Translations under genes and position numbers: made by a program
The notes under the pieces: generated by a model
The model's database searches: none
Told to the model about the DNA's origin: nothing
Seen by the model: only the letters and a program-made list of their open reading frames with translations
Shown here: positions 17,561-26,450 of the stretch, piece after piece
Layout: every line of letters begins with the position of its first letter
How positions within the stretch are numbered: the stretch's first letter is position 1
From: CAZEAN01 sp964510225
Lineage (GTDB): Bacteria; Planctomycetota; Planctomycetia; Isosphaerales; Isosphaeraceae
Direction of reading: 5' to 3'
Assembly: GCA_964510225.1 (NCBI GenBank)
Contig: CAZEAN010000001.1
Location: forward strand, 97,429 to 161,428
DNA length: 64,000 nt

Positions 17561-18073
17561 ATGACAGAATTAGACAACGATCGAGAAAAGGACTCCCAAT
17601 CTGAAGGCCCACTTGCGCCATTGCCAAAGCGATATACTCGGTTCCATGAAATCCAGGACGACATTCCTCCAGAATCGGTCTCGCGCAACACTCCCGAACG
17701 ACAAGCGAAGGCGTTAGCGTTGGTGAAAGAGTGTGCCAGGATAGGAGAAGAGAATCGTGCCGAGAACATCCAAGTACTTGATCTCCGCGAGTCCACACCG
17801 CTTTTCGATTATTTCGTGGTCATGACAACGCCATCAAGACGCCAAGGCAATGCAATTATCTCAGATATCGATGCTCGGATGAAGCGGCTTGAGGAATATA
17901 AGCTTGGAATTGAAGGATCGGAAGAGGGTCGATGGACATTAATTGATTATGGTGACTTCGTGATTCATGTTCTCTCTCCCGATGCCCGTGACTACTACGC
18001 TCTCGAGGAAATTTGGGGAGACGCCCCGACGATCGACTGGCGCGATGAAGAAGCCTCGAATGGACCGGCTTAA
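17561..18073 (+). CDS. rsfS: Ribosomal silencing factor RsfS
   Basis: RsfS binds ribosomal protein uL14 and blocks 30S-50S joining, reducing translation under nutrient limitation. The family core covers about residues 50-160: ALALVKECARIGEEN, NIQVLDLRESTPLFDYFVVMT, SRRQGNAIISDI, then the signature EGRWTLIDYGDFVIHVLSPDARDYYALEEIWGDAP. The usual length is 105-130 residues; here an acidic, Pro-rich extension of about 45 residues precedes the core. AAGGTG at 17548-17553 supports ATG 17561. argS begins 61 bp downstream on the same strand. Confidence 0.93.
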   Translation: MTELDNDREKDSQSEGPLAPLPKRYTRFHEIQDDIPPESVSRNTPERQAKALALVKECARIGEENRAENIQVLDLRESTPLFDYFVVMTTPSRRQGNAIISDIDARMKRLEEYKLGIEGSEEGRWTLIDYGDFVIHVLSPDARDYYALEEIWGDAPTIDWRDEEASNGPA

Positions 18074-18134
18074 CTCCCTCCAGACTCGTGTTGAGACACT
18101 CCGAAACGCTCCCTGATTCGATCGAGCCCCCACG

Positions 18135-19994
18135 ATGATCAACGTTCTGGAACTTCTCCGAAAACGGATCAAAGAAGCCACGCCCGAGGGAGCAAGCTCC
18201 GAATCGTTTGCCGCAGCCGTTCGTCCCAGCACCGATCCCAAGTTCGGTGATTATCAGGCAAATGGATGCATGGCGATTGCGAAAGCGAACAAACAGAATC
18301 CTCGGGCCCTCGCTGAATCCGTTGCTCAACAACTGGATCTTGCACCATTCGCTGGGATGCCTGAAGTTGCTGGTCCTGGCTTCCTCAACATCCGCCTTAA
18401 AGATGATTGGATTGCGGCCGCCGTCAATGAGCAGGCATCCGACGAACGCCTCGGTGTCGAACCGGTAACCGAGCCCGATACCGTGGTGGTTGACTACTCG
18501 TCGCCGAATGTCGCGAAGCCGATGCATGTCGGCCACATCCGATCAACGGTGATCGGTGAGTCGATCGCTCGACTTCTCACTACGCTGGGGCACAAAGTCA
18601 TCCGAGACAACCACTTGGGTGACTGGGGTTTGCAGTTTGGCCAGATCCTCTGGGGTTGGAAGAACCATCTGGACGAAGCTGCTTACACCCAAGATCCGGT
18701 TGGTGAGCTTGCGCGGCTTTATCGACTTGCTGCTTCGAAGATTAAGGGAGCTGACGAATGCGGCCCAAAGCTTGACAAGGTCCTTGGACTTGAGCGGAGT
18801 GGTAAACAGGCTGAGGCACTCGAACTCTTCGAGAAGCTTTTCGGTCCCTCAGGGATGACGCGGGCAGAGATCACAAAATTGGTCGAAGAAGGTCGAGAAG
18901 TTCAGCGGGCGGCTCGTGAAGAGACCGCTAAACTTCATTTTGGAGACCCTGAAAATCGCGGACTCTGGGAACAGTTTATGCCCCACTGCCTAGAGGCGCT
19001 CAACGCGATCTACCGACGGCTGGGCGTCACGTTTGATGTCCAACTCGGCGAAAGCTTCTACGACCCCATGCTGCCCGACGTTGTGGCATCATTAAAGAAA
19101 GAAAAACTTGCCGAGATCAGCGAGGGGGCGACTGTCGTTTTCACTGAGATCACTGAGGCACCGATGATCATCCAAAAAGGTGACGGTGCATTCACTTACG
19201 CGACGACAGATCTCGCCAAGGTCAAACATTGTGACGACGAATTCCATGCCAATCGTCTTCTTTATGTTGTTGATAGTCGACAAGGAGATCACTTCAAACA
19301 GGTCTTTGATGTCGCAAAACGTTGGGGTTTTGAGAAAGTCGACTTCCGTCATGTCGCGTTCGGAACAATCCTCGGCAAAGATCGTCGGCCCTTTAAGACC
19401 CGATCGGGGGATGTCGTCGGTCTCGAGTCCCTCCTTGACGAAGGTATTGCGAAGGCTCGTGCGGTCGTCGATCAAGTGAGCGCTGAGCTCAGTGAAGAAG
19501 AGAGGGAGAAAATCTCTGAGGTCGTTGGGATCGGTGTCGTCAAGTATGCCGATCTATCCCAGAATCGCCTGAGCGATTACGTCTTCGATCTAGATAAGAT
19601 GGTTGATCCTAAGGGGAATACTTCGACCTACCTGCAATATGCCTACGCGAGGACCCGCTCCATCCTCCGGAAAGGTGAAACAACCGCCGAGGAGATCCGG
19701 GCCGAACGCCCCAGAATTCTGATCAGCCATCCTTCAGAGCGGGCTTTGGGTCTCGCCTTAATTCGACTTCCAGAAACGCTCCTCCAGGCAGCGGCAGATC
19801 TGAAGCCAAACATCCTCACTGATTACTTGTTCAACCTGGCGAACTGTTACAGTTCGTTCTTCGAAGAATGTCCGGTACTGAAGGCGGAGTCGTCCGAACT
19901 CCGGATGAGTCGACTCGGACTCTGTGAACTTACCGGCCGGGTCCTGGCGTTCGGCCTCGATCTCCTCGGCATCGATGTGGTAGATCGAATGTAA
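18135..19994 (+). CDS. argS: Arginyl-tRNA synthetase
   Basis: Class I aminoacyl-tRNA synthetase (619 residues) that charges tRNA-Arg in the cytosol. Order of elements: N-terminal Add-1 domain (1-110), the HIGH-type motif HVGH at 131-134 in SSPNVAKPMHVGHIRSTVIG, the catalytic-domain block DNHLGDWGLQFGQILWGW, the Rossmann second half with YATTDLAKVKH and VVDSRQGDHFKQVF, the region FGTILGKDRRPFKTRSGDVVGL, and a C-terminal anticodon-binding domain with YLQYAYARTRSILRK. As in many ArgRS there is no canonical KMSKS. Length is normal. No clear ribosome-binding site precedes ATG 18135. Confidence 0.96.
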   Translation: MINVLELLRKRIKEATPEGASSESFAAAVRPSTDPKFGDYQANGCMAIAKANKQNPRALAESVAQQLDLAPFAGMPEVAGPGFLNIRLKDDWIAAAVNEQASDERLGVEPVTEPDTVVVDYSSPNVAKPMHVGHIRSTVIGESIARLLTTLGHKVIRDNHLGDWGLQFGQILWGWKNHLDEAAYTQDPVGELARLYRLAASKIKGADECGPKLDKVLGLERSGKQAEALELFEKLFGPSGMTRAEITKLVEEGREVQRAAREETAKLHFGDPENRGLWEQFMPHCLEALNAIYRRLGVTFDVQLGESFYDPMLPDVVASLKKEKLAEISEGATVVFTEITEAPMIIQKGDGAFTYATTDLAKVKHCDDEFHANRLLYVVDSRQGDHFKQVFDVAKRWGFEKVDFRHVAFGTILGKDRRPFKTRSGDVVGLESLLDEGIAKARAVVDQVSAELSEEEREKISEVVGIGVVKYADLSQNRLSDYVFDLDKMVDPKGNTSTYLQYAYARTRSILRKGETTAEEIRAERPRILISHPSERALGLALIRLPETLLQAAADLKPNILTDYLFNLANCYSSFFEECPVLKAESSELRMSRLGLCELTGRVLAFGLDLLGIDVVDRM

Positions 19995-20104
19995 GTTCGG
20001 CCCACCAGTCGATCCACGACGCTCATAACAAGAATGGAACATCGGCCTCACCTCCCCAGACTGCTAAACCCGCCCTCGATTGAGCTTCCGAAGGAGCGCT
20101 TATC

Positions 20105-21958
20105 GTGTCTCGACATCTGATCGCTCGAATCGCTGCCATTGCTGGCTTGGTGGCGCTTGGGGTCTGCCTGTATTCCTACCTCCGCCCGAGCCCGCTGACA
20201 GGATCCGAATCGGAAACGCTGGAACCCCATCGATCACCAATCTCGATTGCACTTTCTAATGATGGGAGCCTAATCCTCACCGCCAACCAAACGTCAAACT
20301 CTGTTTCAATGGTTGATCCCGAATCAGGCAAAATCCTCGACGAAATCGAGACGGGTGAGCGACCTGCTGGGGTTGCATTGAGTCCCGACGGAACTCGAGG
20401 CGTCGTCACACATTGGTACGGATATGACGTTGCCGTCCTTGCCATTGAAGAGACTACGATCCAGCTTACGGACCGGATCGTAGTCGGCCCCGAGCCTCGG
20501 GGGGTAGTGATCAGCAATGATGGTGCACTCGCGTTCGTAACCGTTGGGGTGTCGAATGAAGTGGTCCGCATCGATCTCGATGCTGGCGAGGTCACTGGTC
20601 GAGTGACAGTTGGTCGAGAGCCCCGAGGAATCGCAATCACACCGGATGGGAGCCATCTACTGGTCGGTAATGCGCGATCGACCAACATGAGCGTGATCGG
20701 AGTCGATAACTTTGAAGTCGTCCGGACCCTCCCGATCCAAGGTGAGAATCTCCGACAGGTTGCGATCGCCTCCGACGGGGTAACTGGTTACGTCGTGAAC
20801 ATGTACTCAAAGGGGTTTGCGACGACCGATCGAAACATTGATCTCGGCTGGGTCCTCGGTCAGCGGCTCTCACGGGTGGCGCTCGATGGCACGCGTGAGT
20901 TCTCGACGCTTACGCTTGATCCGCAAGGGGATGCTGTTGGTGATGTCCACGGTGTCGCCATCAGTGGTGATGAGCGCTATATCGCGATCGGTGCCGGAGG
21001 AACGCATGAAGTTCTCCTCTTCAGAACCGACCTCAATCGACTTCCATGGCGGACGGGTGGTTCCCGAGACCTCATCAGCCCGCGACTGCTCCGGAAAGAT
21101 GGGACCCTCCGGAGAATCGAGGTCGGCGGTCGTCCGACTGAGTTGGTCTTCGCCCCCGACAACCGGACCCTCTACGTCGCGAACTATTTGGACGACTCGA
21201 TTCAAGTTATCGATGCTGAGACAGGGAGTCTAATCAATCGAATCGGTCTTGGTGCCCCCGAGAAACTTTCGTTGGTTCGTGAGGGCGAAATTCTCTTCCA
21301 CGACGCTCGTCGGTCTCACAATCAATGGTATAGCTGCAATACCTGTCACAGTGACGGCCATACAAACGGTGGGAAGTTCGATACCAAGAACGACGGCTGG
21401 CACGACTATTCGAACTTGCCCAAATTCAGCAAGAAGATGGTACCTTCACTTCGAGGCGTCACGGAGACTGGCCCTTGGACTTGGCATGGTTGGCAGAAGA
21501 GTCTTGACGAGGCGATGATCGAGTCCTTCATAACCAGCATGCAAGGGAAGCACCCCAGCGATCACGATGTCGAGGCGATTGTGGCCTATCTTGGCACGCT
21601 CGATTTCCCGCCGAATCCGTACCGCCTGGATAACGGCGAACTCACTGAATCGGCGAAACGCGGTGAACTCGTCTTCAGATCGCCCGAAGCCGCTTGTAAC
21701 ACATGTCACGGTGGCCCTCACTTCACCGATGGTAAGATCCACAATGTCGGCCTCGAAACGCGTCGAGACGTTTATGAAGGCTACAACCCACCCTCGCTCC
21801 TTGGTGTCTACGATCGCGATCCCTACCTTCATGACGGTCGAGCTGCGACCCTCCGCGAAGTCCTTGAAAAGGACCATGCTCCTGATTTCGTGACGGGTTT
21901 GGGCGATCTGACAGACCAGGAGCTCGACGATTTGATTGCTTACTTAAAGTCGCTCTGA
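20105..21958 (+). CDS. YVTN beta-propeller fused to di-haem cytochrome c
   Basis: A 617-residue membrane-anchored protein. An N-terminal hydrophobic helix (about 7-26) anchors or exports it. Residues about 40-390 are YVTN/YncE-like propeller repeats (GERPAGVALSPDGTR, GPEPRGVVISNDGA, GREPRGIAITPDGSH, GGRPTELVFAPDNRTLYVANY). Residues 395-617 are cytochrome c with two CxxCH haem sites, Cys411-Cys414-His415 and Cys531-Cys534-His535, resembling MauG/cytochrome c peroxidase-like C-terminal modules. It starts at GTG 20105 with AAGGAGCG at 20091-20098. A periplasmic electron-transfer or oxidase role is inferred; this fusion is common in planctomycetes but the substrate is unknown. Confidence 0.85.
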   Translation: MSRHLIARIAAIAGLVALGVCLYSYLRPSPLTGSESETLEPHRSPISIALSNDGSLILTANQTSNSVSMVDPESGKILDEIETGERPAGVALSPDGTRGVVTHWYGYDVAVLAIEETTIQLTDRIVVGPEPRGVVISNDGALAFVTVGVSNEVVRIDLDAGEVTGRVTVGREPRGIAITPDGSHLLVGNARSTNMSVIGVDNFEVVRTLPIQGENLRQVAIASDGVTGYVVNMYSKGFATTDRNIDLGWVLGQRLSRVALDGTREFSTLTLDPQGDAVGDVHGVAISGDERYIAIGAGGTHEVLLFRTDLNRLPWRTGGSRDLISPRLLRKDGTLRRIEVGGRPTELVFAPDNRTLYVANYLDDSIQVIDAETGSLINRIGLGAPEKLSLVREGEILFHDARRSHNQWYSCNTCHSDGHTNGGKFDTKNDGWHDYSNLPKFSKKMVPSLRGVTETGPWTWHGWQKSLDEAMIESFITSMQGKHPSDHDVEAIVAYLGTLDFPPNPYRLDNGELTESAKRGELVFRSPEAACNTCHGGPHFTDGKIHNVGLETRRDVYEGYNPPSLLGVYDRDPYLHDGRAATLREVLEKDHAPDFVTGLGDLTDQELDDLIAYLKSL

Positions 21959-21993
21959 TCGCACGATATGCAGGTTGTTCTATCTGAAATACA

Positions 21994-22026
21994 AAGCCGA
22001 GGTATATGAGAAATATGCCTCGGCTT
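21994..22026 (+). terminator. Intrinsic terminator after the propeller-cytochrome gene
   Basis: AAGCCGAGGTATAT (21994-22007) pairs with ATATGCCTCGGCTT (22013-22026), a 14-bp stem with one wobble and a 5-base loop, followed by GTTATTAAATT. It lies 35 bp after the stop. The symmetrical stem could also stop transcription of the minus-strand gene that ends at 22096. Confidence 0.65.
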
Positions 22027-22095
22027 GTTATTAAATTGACTGAGCTAGCAGCGTTTCATTTTTGAAGGAATTGTTGAATTAGATGCTCTACTCAA

Positions 22096-23394
22096 TCAGT
22101 CAAACTCGATCACTTCCCCTTCTTCAACCTGGCTTCCTGGATAGGAAACATGATCGCGGATCGTTCCACTTCGGTCGAATAGGTAGATCTCATCACCACT
22201 ATTATTAAGAGGCATTTCGAAATTCTCCATACGTAGGGTCAACTCTTGACCTGCTTCCAGGAGACTCGAAAAGCTGATCTGAAACTCGTTTCCACCGCGA
22301 TCGACGAATCGCCAACCAACGATCGAAACCCCATCACTGTCGAAATTACGAATCGTGATTGTCTCATTGCCGCGATCGCGCCCGTCCGGGTTGGGCAAGA
22401 TTCTTGTGATCCGGACGTCGGTTGACAGAGGAGGCGGTGGGATCACGCCCGAGCCCATCTCAATCGAAACGGCAAGGTGATCTGAGCCAAATGAATCAGT
22501 AGCGCGTTCGCCCCGAGAGAACTCACCTGGGTGGGCGCCATCGACGTAGAAGACATCGATTGCACCGGCTTGTGGGAAGTCGGGATCGTTATCGTCTCCA
22601 ACATACGTGCCTCCCATTCCCGCACAGCGTTCCATCATTCTGAGTCCGGCGATCAGGCCGTTCCCAAAGATTGCATGAGTCTCATCGTATCGATCTCCAC
22701 TGCCGCGCGTGTTGTCTGTAGTGAGGTCTGTTCCGTTTTTCCGGACGTCATGGATCCCGACGTTGAAGTCACCACCAACAATCACGGTGTGGTCTGGATA
22801 ATCTTCAATGAGGTCCGCTACAACGGTTGCCATGGCAGCAGCGACTAACTCACGCTTCTGGGCATTCTTGCGATCTGCCCTGCCAGATTTCTTTTGTGAC
22901 GATTTGAGATGCGTGTTGACCACAATCACTTCAAGCGCAGGGATCCGCGCAACGAGGAAGCCTCGTCCCACGTTAACGTCACTAATCCCGGGTACATTGA
23001 TGTGGTCCAAAGGCTGCTCAGCGAACGACATTCCGTCTCCTGCACCCTCGGGAGTTGGGTCGTACTCAACAACATCCGTCAGTGGAAATCTGCTGATAAT
23101 AGCAACCTCCCGCGTCCCCTCACCTCTGTCGAAACTGGAAATGACTGAGTGGTGACCACTACGGTCCATTTCACTCTTGATGTCATCGAGCAAATCCGCT
23201 GACCTAACCTCCTGCAGGAGCAAGACGTCAGGATTGATGGTGTTTCCAAACCCTTCAATATCGATGTTTCCGAAGTCGTCGGAATTGAACAAATGGATAT
23301 TCTACGTCGTGAACCGTACGTGGCTATCGTCAGCTCTCGCAGGAACAACGCATAGGCCGATCAAAGCCGCAGCGACAATTTGCATTTTGGTCAT
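22096..23394 (-). pseudogene. Secreted endonuclease/exonuclease/phosphatase-family protein with lamin-tail domain, interrupted by an in-frame TAG
   Basis: Read from ATG 23394, the frame gives a signal peptide (MTKMQIVAAALIGLC..., cleavage near ARA) and VRFTT, then TAG at 23302-23304, then NIHLFNSDDFG and 390 more open residues. The family motif here is (T)WNIxxF, so the TAG replaces the expected TGG for Trp, directly before the metal-binding Asn. All later catalytic motifs are intact: DVLLLQEVR, VVNTHLKSS, VIVGGDFNVG and GSDHLAV. A lamin-tail domain follows (about residues 290-390 of the downstream part). AGGAA before ATG 23394 supports that start. A TTG at 23292 could start a shorter product, but it would lack the signal peptide and the Asn. 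Either a recent nonsense mutation, a sequencing error, or readthrough. Confidence 0.8.
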
Positions 23395-23588
23395 TTCTGA
23401 ATGTTTCCTGGTCACAGAGGTAATCAGACCAATGCTGGAGCACTAGCCTAATCTCAAATGAGATCTGCTCTTCATTGTTAGACGAAGCTTTTTAATCAGA
23501 CTTGCGCAATCGTAACTTAGGCAAGCCAAAATAATGAAAGCCCCGTTGGTTTAGCTGGCGCGGATTTGGGGATGATAACAACGAATCA

Positions 23589-24713
23589 TCAAACCTTAAT
23601 GGTTCGGAACCAGCGTCTCCAAGTGAGAGCGCTGTGTTGGAGTCGCTGACGGACTCTCGTGACGGAGTTGGCCCGCTCGATCACTGTCAGCACTGGGGCA
23701 TCACGGTGAATCAAAGATTCAGGTGGCGGGAGATCAGCGATCTTCAGGTCTCCACCGATCTTGTTGAGAGGCCAGGGTGGATCGGCTGGGATCTTGAGGT
23801 CAAATGGGCTGTAGAGAATCAACTTTCCAACAAATCGATGAGGAGCGGGTGGGAGCGGGTCTGGAATGGGATTCAGGCCGAAAGCCCGGAGATGGTCAAC
23901 GAGGAGAGAACGACCGGTTGCCAGCTCAAGAACCTCGACCGATGCAGTGTACCTGGGGTTAACTTCAACGACTTGGGGGACGCCGTCTTCCAGAACAAAG
24001 TCGAATCCGCAAAGCCCTCGGAGGCCGATTGATTTGGTCAAAACACTGCCGACCCGACGAAGGATCCGCCACGCACACGGTCTTAATCTGACAGGTCCGA
24101 GACTACCCAGGTAGGCGAATGGTGATCGAGGTCGGCCGATCCATTGTCGGGTCACTCCGATGAGTTCGGCAGTGGAACGGTTTGCAACAAATACGGCCGA
24201 TCCCGACTTCCCATACGCTTTGCGCTGGTAATAGCGATCTCCATCTGGTCCGGTACGTTGCTCTCTCAAAGGGTGAATTCGAAATCCTCCGGCCGATTTC
24301 AGCGGTTTTGAGAGCCAGGTGCCGTCGAGCGGGAGTTTGCTCGGGTCTCGGGTTACTTCGAGGTATGGAAGTCCCGAATGGCGCAAGGTTTCTGCGATGA
24401 TTAATGGATCCCGGCACTTCCGGAGGGTCAGCGCGTCGTTGCCGAGGATCTGTCGGTCCTTCCCGATTTTTCCGATCAGCTCTGGTTGGTTCTCGAACGG
24501 CCCCGTATAGAACCAAGGGAGGCTAGGAAACTGATCAACGATCGATTTCAGCTCCTGGAACACGGGGGGCCAATCGAGAGGGAAATACTCAGCAGCTCCT
24601 CGAAGATCGGAGTCCCCGAACCGATCAATCGCTACCGCCTTAAGTCCTGCTCTAAGGCTGGAAAACGCCGCAGCGCGAGCGCTCGCTCCCAAGATAATGA
24701 TCTGGTCAGGCAT
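23589..24713 (-). CDS. ATP-grasp family protein of the tetrahydromethanopterin C1 locus
   Basis: A 374-residue ATP-grasp protein. The N-terminal pre-ATP-grasp domain begins PDQIIILGASARAAAFSSLRAGLKAVAIDRFGD. The ATP-binding part includes WLSKPLKSAGGFRI (phosphate-clamping glycine loop) and GLCGFDFVLEDGVPQVVEVNPRYTASVEVLE, the Mg-binding E-V-N-P motif of carboxylate-amine ligases. ATG 24713 is preferred over GTG 24722 in frame. The gene diverges from fae with 138 bp between starts. ATP-grasp genes in this position occur in H4MPT-pathway clusters of methylotrophs and planctomycetes and are thought to act in cofactor (methanopterin or methanofuran analogue) assembly; that role is inferred from context. 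Confidence 0.78.
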   Translation of the reverse strand: MPDQIIILGASARAAAFSSLRAGLKAVAIDRFGDSDLRGAAEYFPLDWPPVFQELKSIVDQFPSLPWFYTGPFENQPELIGKIGKDRQILGNDALTLRKCRDPLIIAETLRHSGLPYLEVTRDPSKLPLDGTWLSKPLKSAGGFRIHPLREQRTGPDGDRYYQRKAYGKSGSAVFVANRSTAELIGVTRQWIGRPRSPFAYLGSLGPVRLRPCAWRILRRVGSVLTKSIGLRGLCGFDFVLEDGVPQVVEVNPRYTASVEVLELATGRSLLVDHLRAFGLNPIPDPLPPAPHRFVGKLILYSPFDLKIPADPPWPLNKIGGDLKIADLPPPESLIHRDAPVLTVIERANSVTRVRQRLQHSALTWRRWFRTIKV

Positions 24714-24851
24714 CGTGATCACTCAAGAGTCGTTCAATGCGGGTCCTCCGGACTCTTGCGAGGCCAGTGGAGGCTGTTATGATGCGAGACCGACACGCTC
24801 AGGAACCACTGTTTGGTTCGGAATTCGCAACTCTCGGGAGAATCGGGACCC

Positions 24852-25355
24852 ATGGCCAGCGACTACACCATGCTTGTAGGTGAAGCACTTGTCGGCGACG
24901 GAGACGAAGTCGCGCACATCGACTTGTTGATCGGTGAGAAATCAGGACCGGTAGGTGTCGCGTTTGCCAACGCGCTCTCGACTCAGTCCGAAGGGCACAG
25001 TAACCTCCTCGCCGTCTTGGAACCCAATCTGGCGGTGAAGCCGGCTACGGTTCTGATCACAAAGGTTACGATCAAAGGGGCGAGCCAAGCCGTCCAGATG
25101 TTTGGTCCTGCCCAGTATGCGGTTGCCAAGGCAGTCGCCGATTGCGTCGCCGAGGGAACGATCCCTCAAGACAAGGCTGAAGACCTCTGCATCGTCTGCG
25201 GCGTTTTCATCCACTGGGACGCGAAGGACAACTCCAAAATCCTTGACTACAACTACCAAGCAACCAAACTTTCCATCGAACGTGCCTTCAAAAGCGAACC
25301 GGGTGTCGCTGAAGTCGTAACCAAGAAGGATCAAGCAAAGCACCCATTCGCCTAA
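24852..25355 (+). CDS. fae: Formaldehyde-activating enzyme
   Basis: Fae condenses formaldehyde with tetrahydromethanopterin to methylene-H4MPT in the cytosol, the entry step of H4MPT-linked formaldehyde oxidation or detoxification. At 167 residues it has the family length and motifs: MLVGEALVGDGDEVAHIDLLIG with the catalytic His (HIDLLIG), GVAFANALSTQSEGHSNLLAVLEPN, KPATVLITKVTIKG and AQYAVAKAVADCVAEG. ATG 24852 begins the conserved part; an in-frame start at 24813 would add 13 residues. mtdB, the next enzyme in the pathway, follows 64 bp downstream, and an ATP-grasp gene diverges upstream. Confidence 0.96.
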   Translation: MASDYTMLVGEALVGDGDEVAHIDLLIGEKSGPVGVAFANALSTQSEGHSNLLAVLEPNLAVKPATVLITKVTIKGASQAVQMFGPAQYAVAKAVADCVAEGTIPQDKAEDLCIVCGVFIHWDAKDNSKILDYNYQATKLSIERAFKSEPGVAEVVTKKDQAKHPFA

Positions 25356-25385
25356 TCGGAAACTGAGAATGGCTGGGTCGCGTGC

Positions 25386-25416
25386 TTGACGACATTCGTC
25401 TTCAACATGTTAGAAT
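25386..25416 (+). promoter_or_regulatory. Possible sigma70-type promoter directly before mtdB
   Basis: TTGACG (25386-25391) and TAGAAT (25411-25416) are each one base from the sigma70 consensus, with a 19-base spacer. The -10 ends only 3 bases before the ATG at 25420, which has no ribosome-binding site. A transcript from here would be leaderless or would start just inside the gene. The spacer is longer than ideal, so this is tentative. Confidence 0.25.
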
Positions 25417-25419
25417 CCG

Positions 25420-26283
25420 ATGAAACCGAAGATTTTGATCCAACTCGATGGCGACCCCCAACCGAGTATCTTCGACGCGGTGGTCGCCGTCGATTCCGGG
25501 GTTGATCATCTCTTTCGCCACAGTAACGTGGTGCCGGAACAAGTCCGTGATCTCGTCTATGGCGGCCTCTTTACCCGAGGACCGGAAGACTTGAAGAACA
25601 CCGCGCTCTTCATCGGAGGCGCGGATGTGACAACGGCGGAACGACTCTACCGTGCTGCGATCGAGAGTTTCTTCGGTTCTTTTCGACTTTCGATTCTCCT
25701 TGATCCGAACGGCGCCAACACCACGGCCGCAGCGGCCGTGTTGGCGGCTCGTGAGGGAATGGGTGGCCAATTGAGTGGAGTCCGGGCTGCAGTCCTCGGT
25801 GCGACAGGTCCGGTTGGTCAACGCGTGACGCGACTTTTAGTCCGTGAGGGAGCCGAGGTGATCGTGTCCTCGAGAAAGCATGAGAGGGCTGAGGCGGTTG
25901 CCGACGCGATTCAAACGGTCACAAGGATAAGACCAACACCCGCGTCGCCTCACGATTTTGATTCAAGCGTAACGTCTTATTCGAATGTGCAGGTGATTAT
26001 TGCCGCAGGCTCTGCTGGGGTGACGCTCCTCCCTCACGATCTCCGGTCTCAACTGGGTTCGTTGCAGGTTGCGATCGATCTCAATGCCGTTCCACCCGCA
26101 GGGATCGAGGGTGTTGAGGTCAGTGATCGGGACCAGGATCGTGACGGTCTCCGGACGTGGGGGGCGATCGGTGTCGGTGGGACAAAGATGGAAATCCACC
26201 GGGCAGCGGTTCAAGCCTTGTTTGAGTCGAACGAGAAAACGCTCGATGCTGAGGAAGTTTACGCAATTGGGCTAAATCTATAA
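25420..26283 (+). CDS. mtdB: NAD(P)-dependent methylene-tetrahydromethanopterin dehydrogenase
   Basis: A 287-residue MtdB/MtdA-family dehydrogenase that oxidises methylene-H4MPT to methenyl-H4MPT with NAD(P). The N-terminal substrate domain (KILIQLDGDPQPSIFDAVVAVDSGVDHLFRHSNV) includes the family's D-S-x-V-D-H block. The Rossmann domain opens RAAVLGATGPVGQRVTRLLVREGAEVIVSSR, with a G-x-x-G-P-V-G nucleotide loop. AIDLNAVPPAGIEGVE and a GAIGVGGTKMEIHRAAV ending are typical. It follows fae, so the two first steps of formaldehyde oxidation are adjacent. MtdB versus MtdC cannot be separated by eye. Confidence 0.9.
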   Translation: MKPKILIQLDGDPQPSIFDAVVAVDSGVDHLFRHSNVVPEQVRDLVYGGLFTRGPEDLKNTALFIGGADVTTAERLYRAAIESFFGSFRLSILLDPNGANTTAAAAVLAAREGMGGQLSGVRAAVLGATGPVGQRVTRLLVREGAEVIVSSRKHERAEAVADAIQTVTRIRPTPASPHDFDSSVTSYSNVQVIIAAGSAGVTLLPHDLRSQLGSLQVAIDLNAVPPAGIEGVEVSDRDQDRDGLRTWGAIGVGGTKMEIHRAAVQALFESNEKTLDAEEVYAIGLNL

Positions 26284-26450
26284 GAGATTGCAGGGAACGA
26301 TTGAGCCCGTTCGTTCAGACTGCTCTCTCAAAAAATCTGGAGTCTCGTTGGTTCGAATGCCGATAAGTCCGATTAGGGGAGTCCCGCGCAGGGATTAAAG
26401 CGTGGATCGGTCCCTCATCGCCTGTTTGCTATTTGTAAGGGGGCCAGAAT

